Source: DATARH01 sp036268425 | GTDB lineage: Bacteria; Pseudomonadota; Alphaproteobacteria; ATCC43930; CGMCC-115725 | Assembly: GCA_036268425.1 (NCBI GenBank) | Contig: DATAUE010000149.1 | Coordinates: 310,001 to 374,000, forward strand | Reading direction: 5' to 3' | Length of the DNA stretch: 64,000 nucleotides | Shown: positions 16,871 to 25,112 of the stretch, in pieces | Layout: each line of letters begins with the position of its first letter | Numbering within the stretch: the first letter of the stretch is position 1 | The notes under the pieces: generated by a model | Database searches by the model: none | Seen by the model: the letters and a program-made list of their open reading frames with translations, nothing else | What the model was told of the DNA's origin: nothing | Made by a program: the position numbers and the translations under genes

Positions 16871-17624
16871 CGGAGAACCCGCCATCGACCGGGATCGCCG
16901 TTCCCGTCACAAAATTGGAAGCTGGTGCCGCGAGAAACACCGCGATGCCCGCCAGATCTTCGGGTGCGCCCCAACGGCCGGCGGGTGTTCGGCGCAGAAT
17001 CCGCTCATGCAGCCCGCTCACCTGCTCGCGTGCCGCGATGGTCAGTTCGGTGTCGATCCATCCGGGCATCACGGCATTGACCTGGATATTGTCCTTGGCC
17101 CAGGCGGTGGCCAGCGACTTCGTCATCTGCACGATCGCGCCCTTGCTCGCGGCATAGGCCGCAGCATAGGCGGCGCCGAAAATCGCCATCATCGACCCGA
17201 TATTGATGATCTTGCCGCCGCCATTTTGCTTCATCGCGGGATGAGCCGCCTGACAGCAGGCGAACGATCCCGTCAGATTGGTGTCGAGCACCGCCTGCCA
17301 TTCTGCGATGGCATAGTCCTCCGGCGGCTTGCGGATCGACATGCCGGCATTGTTGACCAAAATATCGAGCCGGCCGAACAGGTCGACCGTCTGGCTGATT
17401 GCCTCGCGGCACGATACCGGGTTGGCGACATCGACCGCGACAAAGGCGCTCTTGACCCCCAGCCTCGTCAGCGCCGCGACGGCTATTTCGGATTTCTCGC
17501 GGTTGCGCGCCGCCACAACAACCGCCGCGCCGGCTGCTGCAAGCCCTTTCGCCATGCCAAGACCGATACCGCCATTGCCGCCGGTGACGATCGCGACCCG
17601 CCCGGAGAGATCGAAGCTGCTCAT
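16860..17624 (-). CDS. Short-chain dehydrogenase/reductase (classical SDR)
   Basis: A 254-residue NAD(P)-dependent oxidoreductase. It has the cofactor motif VTGGNGGIGLG near the N-terminus, NNAG at residues 90-93, the catalytic Tyr and Lys in AYAASKGAI, and the C-terminal GTAIPVDGGFSVEF usual for this class. Substrate unknown; the gene stands alone. The stop codon lies inside a 15-bp tandem repeat, so loss of the stop by T-to-C change would add further repeat units in frame. Confidence 0.92.
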   Translation of the reverse strand: MSSFDLSGRVAIVTGGNGGIGLGMAKGLAAAGAAVVVAARNREKSEIAVAALTRLGVKSAFVAVDVANPVSCREAISQTVDLFGRLDILVNNAGMSIRKPPEDYAIAEWQAVLDTNLTGSFACCQAAHPAMKQNGGGKIINIGSMMAIFGAAYAAAYAASKGAIVQMTKSLATAWAKDNIQVNAVMPGWIDTELTIAAREQVSGLHERILRRTPAGRWGAPEDLAGIAVFLAAPASNFVTGTAIPVDGGFSVEF

Positions 17625-17745
17625 GTACTGATCGTCCTTGTTCTATCCGCATCCGTCACGATAACTGCGGACACGCGATCGTTCCACGCCGGCAGGCTTT
17701 ACGGATTTTTGACTTGAACAGAGCCGCTCCCTCGCCTCAGATGCC

Positions 17746-17769
17746 CGTTATAGTTCTTTTGCCATAACG
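17746..17769. promoter_or_regulatory. Candidate ModE/Mop-type operator (Mo-box)
   Basis: The inverted repeat CGTTAT-N12-ATAACG lies just before the sulfite-oxidase-like gene and modABC. As I recall it, the E. coli modA operator bound by molybdate-loaded ModE has the same half sites and 12-base gap. If functional, this operator would repress the operon when molybdate is plentiful. A possible -10 hexamer TATAGT (17749-17754) lies inside the dyad. Confidence 0.65.
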
Positions 17770-17778
17770 AACGCAGGC

Positions 17779-18333
17779 TTGGCTTCCGTGCAGACGAAAT
17801 TCGCGTTCGATCGCGGCAAGCGGTTTAGCCGCCAAATGGTGGTAGCGGTGCTGCTGATTTGGCTCATGGCAGAAATTGCACCGTTCGCGCCCAACGTAGC
17901 GTTCGCGGCGGAGTCGGCTGGAGCCTCGGTCGCTGTCGAAGGTAAAGTGAAGCATCCCGGCAAATTCGACCTTGGGGCGCTGCGCAAATTGCCGGCTGAA
18001 ACAGAGCAGGTGTCGTTTCAGTCTGAGCACGGCGTCACGCCAGCCAGCTTTACCGGGGCGCGGCTCTGGGCGGTGCTGGAGGCGGCGGGCGGTATCGATG
18101 ACGACGCCAAAGGCGCGGTGCTGCGGCACATGATTCGTGTCACCGCCCGCGACGGTTATGTCGTGCTGCTGTCGACCGGCGAGATCGCCCCCGAGTTCGG
18201 CGACAAGGCCGCCCTCCTTGGCTATCAGCGCGACGGCAAGCCGATCGCCGATGGCGGCATCCGTCTCGTGATACCGGGGGATAAGCGCGGCGGCCGGAAT
18301 GTCCGCGACGTCGCCACCATTCAGGTCGAATAG
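17779..18333 (+). CDS. Exported sulfite-oxidase-fold protein without molybdenum-ligand cysteine, first gene of the mod operon
   Basis: About 184 residues if started at TTG 17779; GTG 17788 and ATG 17836 are in-frame alternatives and the true start is uncertain. A signal peptide or anchor (VVAVLLIWLMAEIAPF) is followed by a domain resembling the oxidoreductase molybdopterin-binding fold (VEGKVKHPGKFDLGALRKLP, TGARLWAVLEAAGG, GGRNVRDVATIQV). The protein contains no cysteine at all, so it cannot coordinate Mo as sulfite oxidase does. It sits 19 bases before modA behind a ModE-like site, which suggests a role in periplasmic molybdate or cofactor handling. Confidence 0.7.
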   Translation: MASVQTKFAFDRGKRFSRQMVVAVLLIWLMAEIAPFAPNVAFAAESAGASVAVEGKVKHPGKFDLGALRKLPAETEQVSFQSEHGVTPASFTGARLWAVLEAAGGIDDDAKGAVLRHMIRVTARDGYVVLLSTGEIAPEFGDKAALLGYQRDGKPIADGGIRLVIPGDKRGGRNVRDVATIQVE

Positions 18334-18352
18334 GAACGGAATAGGATTTATT

Positions 18353-19141
18353 ATGTATCGCAGAATAGTTCTTGCCGGCCTCGCCTGCCTTCTCACACTG
18401 GCGACGGCCGGCACGATGCGTCCGGCGGCAGCGCAAAGCGCCAAACCCGTCGTCTTTGCCGCGGCCAGCCTGAAGAACGCGCTCGATGCCGTTGTCGCGA
18501 AATGGAAAACCGAAGGCGGCAGCGACGCGACGATCTCCTACGCGGCGAGTTCGACGCTGGCAAAGCAGATCGAAGGCGGCGCGCCGGCAAATATGTTCAT
18601 TTCAGCCGATCTCGATTGGATGGATTATCTGCAGAAGCACGATCTGATCGACGTCGGCAGCCGCCTCAACCTGCTCGGCAACAACCTCGTGCTGATCGCG
18701 CCCGCGACGAGCGCCAAGCCGATTTCCATCACGCAGAATTTTCCGCTCGCGACAGTGCTTGGCGACGGCAAGCTGGCGATGGCCGATCCGGCCTCCGTGC
18801 CGGCCGGGAAATACGGCAAGGCGGCGTTGACCAAGCTCGGCGTCTGGGCGTCGGTTGAAGGCAAGGTCGCTGCTGCGGAGAATGTCCGCGCCGCATTGCT
18901 GCTGGTGTCGCGCGGCGAGGCACCGCTCGGCGTGGTGTACCAGACCGATGCGGCCGTTGAACCTGGCGTCAAGATCGTCGGCACCTTTCCGGCCGACAGC
19001 CATCCGCCGATCATCTACCCCATGGCGCTGATCAAAAATGCCAATCCGGCGGCGGCAAAACTGGCGGCCTTTCTGCAAACCCCGGCGGCGAAGACAATCT
19101 TCGAGGCGCAAGGCTTTTCGGTCCTCGACAAGAAGCAGTGA
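18353..19141 (+). CDS. modA: Molybdate ABC transporter substrate-binding protein
   Basis: 262 residues with a signal peptide (cleavage near AAAQS, residue 29) and the ModA pattern VVFAAASLKNALDAV, SYAASSTLAKQIEGGAPANMFISAD and MADPASVPAGKYG. It binds molybdate (or tungstate) in the periplasm and delivers it to ModBC. The start at ATG 18353 is where the signal peptide begins. The stop overlaps modB as GTGA at 19138-19141. Confidence 0.96.
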   Translation: MYRRIVLAGLACLLTLATAGTMRPAAAQSAKPVVFAAASLKNALDAVVAKWKTEGGSDATISYAASSTLAKQIEGGAPANMFISADLDWMDYLQKHDLIDVGSRLNLLGNNLVLIAPATSAKPISITQNFPLATVLGDGKLAMADPASVPAGKYGKAALTKLGVWASVEGKVAAAENVRAALLLVSRGEAPLGVVYQTDAAVEPGVKIVGTFPADSHPPIIYPMALIKNANPAAAKLAAFLQTPAAKTIFEAQGFSVLDKKQ

Positions 19142-19842
19142 ACCAGCTTTTCACCTTCTCGCCTGAGGAGGTGACCGCCATCCGGCTGTCGCTGCGGGTC
19201 GCATTCTGGGCGATGCTCTGCAGCCTGCCGGTTGGCGTCGGAATAGCATTGCTGCTGGCGCGAGGGCGGTTCTGGGGCAAATCGCTGCTCAATGTATTCG
19301 TTCACCTGCCGCTGATCCTGCCGCCGGTTGTGACGGGGTATGTGCTGCTGCTGTTGTTCGGCCGGCAGGGACCAATCGGCAAAGTGCTCGCTGAAACTCT
19401 CGGCATCGTCTTCGCATTTCGCTGGACCGGCGCGGCGCTGGCTTGCGCGGTGATGGGGTTCCCGCTGATGGTGCGGTCGATCCGTCTGTCACTGGATGCT
19501 GTGGATCGCCGGTTGGAAGACGCTGCCGGCACGCTCGGCGCCAACCGGTTCTGGATTTTCACGACGATCACGCTGCCGCTGATCCTGCCGGGCATTCTCG
19601 CCGGTATGATCCTGTCCTTTGCCCGCGCCTTCGGCGAGTTCGGCGCGACAATCACCTTTGTCTCGAACATTCCCGGCGAAACCCAGACCTTGCCGACCGC
19701 GATCTACACATTTACGCAAGTGCCGGGCGGCGATATCGGTGCGCTGCGGCTGACGCTGGTAGCGGTGGCGATTGCCACCACGGCGCTGTTCGCCTCCGAA
19801 GGCATGATCGAGCGTGCAACACGCCGGGTCGTCGGACTCTGA
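19138..19842 (+). CDS. modB: Molybdate ABC transporter permease
   Basis: A 234-residue inner-membrane protein with five or six hydrophobic segments. It starts at GTG 19138 inside the end of modA. The permease coupling motif DAAGTLGANRFWIFTTITLPLI-like region (EAA loop) and the ModB stretch RAFGEFGATITFVSNIPGETQTLP are clear. It forms the channel of the molybdate importer. Confidence 0.96.
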   Translation: MNQLFTFSPEEVTAIRLSLRVAFWAMLCSLPVGVGIALLLARGRFWGKSLLNVFVHLPLILPPVVTGYVLLLLFGRQGPIGKVLAETLGIVFAFRWTGAALACAVMGFPLMVRSIRLSLDAVDRRLEDAAGTLGANRFWIFTTITLPLILPGILAGMILSFARAFGEFGATITFVSNIPGETQTLPTAIYTFTQVPGGDIGALRLTLVAVAIATTALFASEGMIERATRRVVGL

Positions 19843-19843
19843 C

Positions 19844-20974
19844 GTGCTGAGCGTCACGGTCGAGCATCGCCTCGGCGGGTTTATCCTCGACGCCGCGTTC
19901 GACACCGAAGGCGGTCTGACCGCGCTGTTTGGGCGTTCCGGCGCCGGCAAGACCTCGCTGATCAACGCGATCTCCGGCCTGATCCGCCCGCAACGCGGAC
20001 GCATCGTTGTTGACGGAGAAACCCTGACCGATACTGAGCGCGGCATCTTTCTGCCGCCGCGCCGCCGCCGCATCGGCTACGTTTTTCAGGAAGGACGTTT
20101 GTTTCCGCATCTGACAGTGCGGCAAAATCTCCTTTACGGTCGCTGGTTTGCGCCCCGAGATGGTCGCGCCGACGATATTGACCCGGTGGTCGAGATGCTC
20201 GGCATCGGCGCGCTGCTGGCGCGCCGCCCGGCCAATCTATCGGGCGGCGAAAAACAGCGCGTCGCAATCGGTCGCGCCTTGCTCGCCCGCCCCCGCCTGC
20301 TTGTCATGGATGAGCCTCTGGCCTCGCTCGACGAAGCGCGTAAGACCGAAATCCTGCCTTATATCGAGCGCCTGCGCGACGCCGCGGGAGTGCCGATCGT
20401 CTATGTGAGCCACGCGATTGCCGAGGTGACACGGCTGGCGACGACGATGGTCGTGCTGTCCGAGGGCCATGTCGCGGCGGTCGGGCCGACGGCGGCGATC
20501 ATGGGGCGCATCGATTTGTTTCCGTTGACCGGTCGGGCCGAAGCCGGCGCCATCCTGGCCACACAGATCGCCGCGCATGATGCGAAATTCGGCTTGACCC
20601 TGTTACGGTCGGCGGCCGGCGAATTGCGGGTGCCGCATCTCAACCTGCCGGTCGGCACTGCGTTGCGCGTCCGCATTCGGGCACGCGATGTCATGATCGC
20701 GCTGCGACCACCCGAAGCGCTGAGCGCGCTCAATGTGCTGCCCGGCATTGTCACCGATATCCGCCGCAGCGACGGACCGATTGTCGAGATGTTGATTGAT
20801 TGTGCCGGCGAGGCGCTGGTCGCCAGGCTGACGCGCCGCTCGGTCGAAATGCTGCACTTGGAGCCCGGTCAGGCGATTTTCGCTGTGATCAAAAGCATCG
20901 CGTTCGATCAGCACGTTTTCGCGGGTGCCGGGCCGCCGCCCGCCAGCGCCGATATCGACACGACCCTCGATTAA
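19844..20974 (+). CDS. modC: Molybdate ABC transporter ATP-binding protein
   Basis: 376 residues from GTG 19844, one base after the modB stop; this start aligns with the usual ModC N-terminus. An earlier GTG at 19814 would overlap modB. Walker A is GRSGAGKTS, the signature LSGGEKQRVAIGRALL, and Walker B LLVMDEPLASLD. A C-terminal TOBE domain (about residues 290-355, starting LNVLPGIVTDIRR) is expected to bind molybdate and regulate transport. Confidence 0.95.
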   Translation: MLSVTVEHRLGGFILDAAFDTEGGLTALFGRSGAGKTSLINAISGLIRPQRGRIVVDGETLTDTERGIFLPPRRRRIGYVFQEGRLFPHLTVRQNLLYGRWFAPRDGRADDIDPVVEMLGIGALLARRPANLSGGEKQRVAIGRALLARPRLLVMDEPLASLDEARKTEILPYIERLRDAAGVPIVYVSHAIAEVTRLATTMVVLSEGHVAAVGPTAAIMGRIDLFPLTGRAEAGAILATQIAAHDAKFGLTLLRSAAGELRVPHLNLPVGTALRVRIRARDVMIALRPPEALSALNVLPGIVTDIRRSDGPIVEMLIDCAGEALVARLTRRSVEMLHLEPGQAIFAVIKSIAFDQHVFAGAGPPPASADIDTTLD

Positions 20975-21066
20975 GCGGCGCAAGTGCGCCGGCGGTCCAC
21001 AAGGTAATCGGCGCGCGCCGATGTCGCCGTGAAAAGCAATGCAATCACCATGAAGAAAGGACGCAT
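20971..21066 (-). CDS. Possible 31-residue exported microprotein
   Basis: This short frame starts at ATG 21066 with GGAG five bases upstream. It encodes a signal-peptide-like N-terminus ending in SARA, followed by only about 11 residues with one Cys. The stop overlaps the modC stop on the other strand. It is in line behind the membrane protein gene on the same strand. Support is only the ribosome site and the signal peptide. Confidence 0.35.
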   Translation of the reverse strand: MRPFFMVIALLFTATSARADYLVDRRRTCAA

Positions 21067-21101
21067 ACGGTCTCCGTGCCGGAGGCAGGGATCGTGTCGG
21101 C

Positions 21102-21149
21102 CTAGTGCCGGTTGAGATCGCCCGCTTTGTCCTGACCCGGCATATTCAT
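21102..21149 (-). CDS. Possible 15-residue peptide coupled to the membrane protein gene
   Basis: An ATG at 21149 overlaps the stop of the upstream membrane protein as ATGA. It opens a frame of 15 codons (MNMPGQDKAGDLNRH) closed by TAG. The overlap is of the kind used for coupled translation in this window, but a frame this short may easily be chance. Confidence 0.2.
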   Translation of the reverse strand: MNMPGQDKAGDLNRH

Positions 21150-22042
21150 TGTTGCGGTCCCTGTGGATTTGAACCTGGTTTGGTTGGGGTATCTGCGAGA
21201 TTTGAACTGGGTTTGGGGTTTCCGCTGCGGTCCGCCGAGTCGATGCTTGCCTGGATATCCCGATAGCGCCTGCCCCATTCCGTCATGCGGTCAACGGCGG
21301 AGAATTGCTGGTCTGCCGTGGGGGCCGATATCGAGCAGGCCGTCAGGCGCACCTCGCTCGCCATTTGCCCATGCAGTCCGCGCAGGCTCGATGCTGCGAA
21401 ATGCGACCGGGATGCGGCGTCCGCCGGCGCGTAGTAGGCGGTTATGCTGGCGAGGGCGGTTCCGACCGCTGCCGATACGATGGCGCCGGCCGTAATCCAT
21501 CGCCCGAGAGGTCTTGCGGAACGGCCGAATTCCGATGAGCCAAGACCAACGAGCGATGTCGTGATCAGGCCCGAAATAACGGCGCAGAACATAAAGAACT
21601 TGCTGCTCTGCCGGGCGCGATGCCCTTCATAGGACCAGCCGAGCCGACTTTCCGCGATTTGGCCGTTGAGATTGCCGATAACACCTTCGGGATCAAGGCT
21701 CACTTGGCTCGCCGAAGGGACATCATTTACGGATTTTGGCGTTTCGGAGCGCTGCTCCCGGCAGGTTCTGACCCAGTCGTCTACGGCTCTGAAATCAAAT
21801 TTAATCTCTTTGTTATCGCGTTCGACATCAACGAGTCCCGGCGACGTATCGGTGAGGCTCCGCGCCAAGATAGTGTTTGTATTCTGATTGGGTACAAATG
21901 GTTGAAGGATTGCCTGTACGATCAGGAAATTAATGTAATCGGGCAGCAGCAAGCGCGAGCAAAAAGAAAGAAATACCAACAGGACGATGAGGCAAGTCAA
22001 TGTCGTAAAAATAAAACCAAATATTTTAAGGATCAATCTCAT
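21146..22042 (-). CDS. Hypothetical membrane protein
   Basis: 298 residues from ATG 22042, which has aagga nine bases upstream; the in-frame GTG at 22048 would be only three bases from it. There is one N-terminal membrane segment (about residues 6-28), then a soluble stretch of about 115 residues, two more membrane segments near 150-205, and a polar C-terminus. Its 5' end is visibly AT-richer than its neighbours, with AAA/ATA codons in the first ten. This suggests recent transfer. I recognise no family. Confidence 0.6.
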   Translation of the reverse strand: MRLILKIFGFIFTTLTCLIVLLVFLSFCSRLLLPDYINFLIVQAILQPFVPNQNTNTILARSLTDTSPGLVDVERDNKEIKFDFRAVDDWVRTCREQRSETPKSVNDVPSASQVSLDPEGVIGNLNGQIAESRLGWSYEGHRARQSSKFFMFCAVISGLITTSLVGLGSSEFGRSARPLGRWITAGAIVSAAVGTALASITAYYAPADAASRSHFAASSLRGLHGQMASEVRLTACSISAPTADQQFSAVDRMTEWGRRYRDIQASIDSADRSGNPKPSSNLADTPTKPGSNPQGPQQ

Positions 22043-22135
22043 TCCCACCGTTCCTTATCGGGACAGGAGGCTGAAACGCCATTTGATATTGAAATTGAGG
22101 GCGAGCCAACGGTACAATACCGTTGTACAAGCGGC

Positions 22136-23572
22136 TTAGGGCAGCATCTTTCCGGGGTTCAGCAATCCGCGTGGGTCGAGCGCAGCCTTGATGCGACGCA
22201 TGATGTCGAGTTCGGCACCGCCGCGCCAATCCGGCATCATATAAGGCTTGAGCCGGCCGATGCCGTGCTCGGCCGAAAAGCTGCCATCGAGGTCTCGCAC
22301 CACTTCGTTGACCGCATCCATCAATTCGTGGTCGCGCGCCAGAAATGCTGCGGCGTCTGCGCCGTTCGGCTGCACCACGTTGAAATGGATGTTGCCGTCG
22401 CCGAGATGGCCGAACGGCACGCAGCGGATCCCCGGCACCAGCCGTTCGCACGCCACGGTGGCACGCCGGATCAATTCCGGCACCTTCGACACCGGCACCG
22501 ACACATCGTTCTTGACCGACGCCCCTGCCCGCTTCTGAGCCTCGGAATGCTCTTCGCGCAACCGCCACAGCGCGGCACGTTGTGCACCGCTTTCGGCAAC
22601 GACCGCATCGACGACAAAGCCCGTTTCCATCGCCGCGCCAAGCACGCCTTCGAGAGCGCCGCGCAAATCGGCCCCGTCACGTGGCGTCGCCAACTCGACC
22701 AATACATATTGCGCCGCCGGCGTCGTCACCGGCAGGGACGCGCCCGGAATATGCTGCAGTACAAGGTCAATGCCGCGTCCCGACATGAACTCGTAAGCCT
22801 GGATCGCGGCGGCATCGTGCTGTTGGAAGCGGTTGAACAATTCAAGCGCGGCCTCGGGCGACGCGACGGCGCATAGCGCCACCGCGATCTCGCGCGGCTG
22901 CGGGTACAATTTCAGCACCGCTGCGGTAATGATGCCGAGCGTGCCTTCGCTGCCGACGAAAAGCTGGCGCAAGCAATATCCGGTGTTGTCCTTGTGCAGT
23001 CGCCGCAACCCGTTCCATAGCTGCCCATCGGGCATCACGACTTCGAGGCCGAGCACCAGATCGCGGGCGTTGCCGTAGCGCACGGTGTTGTTGCCGCCGG
23101 CATTGGTCGCGAGCACTCCGCCAATCTGCGCCGATCCTTCCGAACTGATCGACAACGGCAGCAGGCAGCCGGCCTCGCTCGCCGCTTCCTGTGCGGTCTT
23201 GAGCGGCACGCCCGCCTCGATCTCCATCGTCATGTCGAGCGGGTCGATCTGGCGCACCCGATTGAGGCGCGACAAGCTCAGGACGATCTGCGACCCGTCC
23301 TCGCTGACCGCGGCGCCGCCGACCATGCTGGTGTTGCCGCCCTGCGGTACGATCGCAACGCCGCTTTCGGCGCAGAGGCGCACCGCGTCGGCGACGTCCT
23401 GCGTCGTCGCCGGCCGCAACACCGCCGGGGTGCGGCCACGATAGAGCCGCCGCCAATCCTCGCAATACGGTGCGGTATCGGCTGGATCGGTTAGGACGCC
23501 CGCAGATCCGAGCCGCGCGCGCAGTCTTTCGATCAGATCGCCCATGCCGGGCGTCAGCGTGTCCACGGACAA
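22136..23572 (-). CDS. FAD-linked oxidase of the D-lactate/D-2-hydroxyglutarate dehydrogenase family
   Basis: 478 residues. The N-terminal PCMH-type FAD domain carries PQGGNTSMVGGAAV (about residue 75) and GSAQIGGVLATNAGGNN. The C-terminal FAD-oxidase domain ends in the conserved SAEHGIGRLKPYM. The histidines and acidic residue of FGHLGDGNIHFN fit a metal-assisted alpha-hydroxyacid dehydrogenase. It oxidises a 2-hydroxyacid and passes electrons on; the exact acid is not readable. The cupin gene lies ten bases upstream on the same strand, so they likely form an operon. Confidence 0.92.
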   Translation of the reverse strand: MSVDTLTPGMGDLIERLRARLGSAGVLTDPADTAPYCEDWRRLYRGRTPAVLRPATTQDVADAVRLCAESGVAIVPQGGNTSMVGGAAVSEDGSQIVLSLSRLNRVRQIDPLDMTMEIEAGVPLKTAQEAASEAGCLLPLSISSEGSAQIGGVLATNAGGNNTVRYGNARDLVLGLEVVMPDGQLWNGLRRLHKDNTGYCLRQLFVGSEGTLGIITAAVLKLYPQPREIAVALCAVASPEAALELFNRFQQHDAAAIQAYEFMSGRGIDLVLQHIPGASLPVTTPAAQYVLVELATPRDGADLRGALEGVLGAAMETGFVVDAVVAESGAQRAALWRLREEHSEAQKRAGASVKNDVSVPVSKVPELIRRATVACERLVPGIRCVPFGHLGDGNIHFNVVQPNGADAAAFLARDHELMDAVNEVVRDLDGSFSAEHGIGRLKPYMMPDWRGGAELDIMRRIKAALDPRGLLNPGKMLP

Positions 23573-23582
23573 GTCCTCGGTG

Positions 23583-24035
23583 CTATTCCGCCGCGGCGGC
23601 TATCGATACCGGCGCGCCTTGAATGCGAAGCTTTTCCATGACTTCCCAGTTGGAATAACGGGTGAAGCCGTTTTCGTCGAAAAACAGGATCGGGCCGTTG
23701 CAGATGAACAGATAGGTCGTGTCTTCCAGTGCCTTGGTTTCGTCGTGCAAGACGCCTGACGGTTCATAGACATAATCGCCGGCATTGAGAACACCGTCGC
23801 GCACCTGCAATTTGCCCGAAAGAATAAAGGCATGCGCACCGGCCAGATGTTTGTGCGGCGGCGCGGCATAACCTTTCTTCCACTCGTGCAATGAGGCCCA
23901 TGTGCCGGTTTCGCGGCCAACCCACAGCACTTTGACCCGCGACATCGCCGTCTGCTCGATCCACGGCGCATCGGAGCGGATCAGTGTGTCCTGGATGTCC
24001 TGAAATGCTGGCCTGATGTCTTGCGGTAACGGCAT
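23583..24035 (-). CDS. Cupin-domain protein
   Basis: 150 residues from ATG 24035, set by ggaggg seven bases upstream. Cupin motif 1 is PPHKHLAGAHAFILSG and motif 2 lies around PSGVLHDE. The overall look resembles the acetylacetone/2,4'-dihydroxyacetophenone dioxygenase-type cupins. It could be a small non-heme dioxygenase acting before the FAD-linked dehydrogenase next to it. The specific activity is a guess. Confidence 0.75.
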   Translation of the reverse strand: MPLPQDIRPAFQDIQDTLIRSDAPWIEQTAMSRVKVLWVGRETGTWASLHEWKKGYAAPPHKHLAGAHAFILSGKLQVRDGVLNAGDYVYEPSGVLHDETKALEDTTYLFICNGPILFFDENGFTRYSNWEVMEKLRIQGAPVSIAAAAE

Positions 24036-24131
24036 ATCTGATCCCTCCAGCAACAATGGTGCCGTGAGTCTAGGTCACGCGCGGCGCACCCTCAAGCTCC
24101 ACGCGATTGCATCAATCGAGCAGCGCTATAT

Positions 24132-24517
24132 ATCATCGATATCTATCGAATTCGACACGAACGCGCGAGCGGTTGCGTGAGGTTCGGACGCAGGGGCGAA
24201 AGTCGCGACCTCCGCTGTTGCGCTGTTCGAGCTTTATTATGGTGTGGCTCGAAGCCAACAACGGCAGAAAAATATGGAGCGCTTGCGGGTTTTGCTCTCA
24301 GGCGACATCGACGTGATTGCGTTCGAGCCGTCGGACGCGGCGATCGTCGGGAATTTGCGGGCGCGTCTTGAAGGTCAAGGTAGACCGATTGCGGCCGTAC
24401 GATCTTCTGATAGCGGCGTCGGGTCTGCGAACTTGCCTGACTGTGGTGACCGCCAACACAGTTGGAGTTCACAGGGTTGCCGATCTGCATTGCGAGGATT
24501 GGAGCGCACCAGCGTGA
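24132..24517 (+). pseudogene. vapC: Broken VapC-type PIN-domain toxin gene
   Basis: One frame gives FDTNA (the first catalytic Asp), a TGA stop at 24178-24180, then KVATSAVALFELYYGVARS with the conserved Glu, continuing to GRPI at about 24390. A frame change follows, and the next frame gives RPYDLLIAASG and TANTVGVHRVADL, ending EDWSAPA at 24517. Removing the single C at 24392 restores the exact family motif GRPIGPYDLLIAA. About 20-25 residues normally found after DTNA are also missing. No VapB antitoxin is visible. The gene looks dead, or the base is a sequencing error plus a real deletion. Confidence 0.8.
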
Positions 24518-24573
24518 CAGCTTTTCCTCGGCGGCCGCAATTCTCATCCTCCAAAATTCGATCTATGAAGCTC

Positions 24574-24849
24574 TTAACCACCAATCCAGTGAAAGCCTTT
24601 TGCGAGTAGCCCTGCCAGCCCCAGCGTTACAAAAATCAACGCACCGAATAACAACCGAAAATCGGTCCGCGCATCGCGTTTAATCTCACGGATATCGGAC
24701 TTAATGTCATTCAGGTCACGTTGGATATGTTCGATATGGGCTTCGAGCTTGGCGACGCGCGGTTCCATACCGGGGTCGTAAGGTCCACCACCGGAGGTTG
24801 CCCATGGCCCAACGACTACTTCTCTGCCTCCCCCTTCTCCCTTCGCCAT
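24574..24849 (-). CDS. Small coiled-coil, single-span membrane protein (XhlA-like)
   Basis: 91 residues with a Gly-rich start. A charged coiled coil follows (about residues 30-65; KLEAHIEHIQRDLNDIKSD), then one C-terminal membrane span (LLFGALIFVTLGLAGLLA). This layout is that of the hemolysin XhlA-like proteins, often phage- or toxin-associated, though no phage genes are near. The start lies 34 bases inside the preceding zinc-ribbon gene, so the two are co-transcribed. Confidence 0.65.
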   Translation of the reverse strand: MAKGEGGGREVVVGPWATSGGGPYDPGMEPRVAKLEAHIEHIQRDLNDIKSDIREIKRDARTDFRLLFGALIFVTLGLAGLLAKGFHWIGG

Positions 24850-25112
24850 TTCTCAAAAATCCTTGCATCGATAAGTCTGAGATTTCCACAATTCACGCAG
24901 CTAACCGGGATAAAGGCACCCATCGGCTGCGCATAGTACGCTCGTGGCGGAGCACTCTCGTCCCCTATCGGCAGATAAACGTGTGTTGTCGGCTCCGGGA
25001 AGATCATCCATCGATCGGTGTCACACAGCTCGCATTCGCTGTGCATCCATTTTTGGTCTATGAACTCCCGGACGTCGTCAAGAAGCGCCTTACCGATCTC
25101 GATTTGAGCCAT
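24816..25112 (-). CDS. Hypothetical zinc-ribbon-like protein
   Basis: 98 residues with two CxxC pairs, SECELC near residue 28 and SCVNCG near residue 73, spaced as in a zinc ribbon. It has no membrane segment, and the C-terminus is charged. Its 3' end overlaps the coiled-coil membrane gene by 34 bases. Small zinc-ribbon proteins of this sort are common in mobile and defence-rich regions; I cannot name the family. Confidence 0.6.
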   Translation of the reverse strand: MAQIEIGKALLDDVREFIDQKWMHSECELCDTDRWMIFPEPTTHVYLPIGDESAPPRAYYAQPMGAFIPVSCVNCGNLRLIDARIFEKWRREKGEAEK

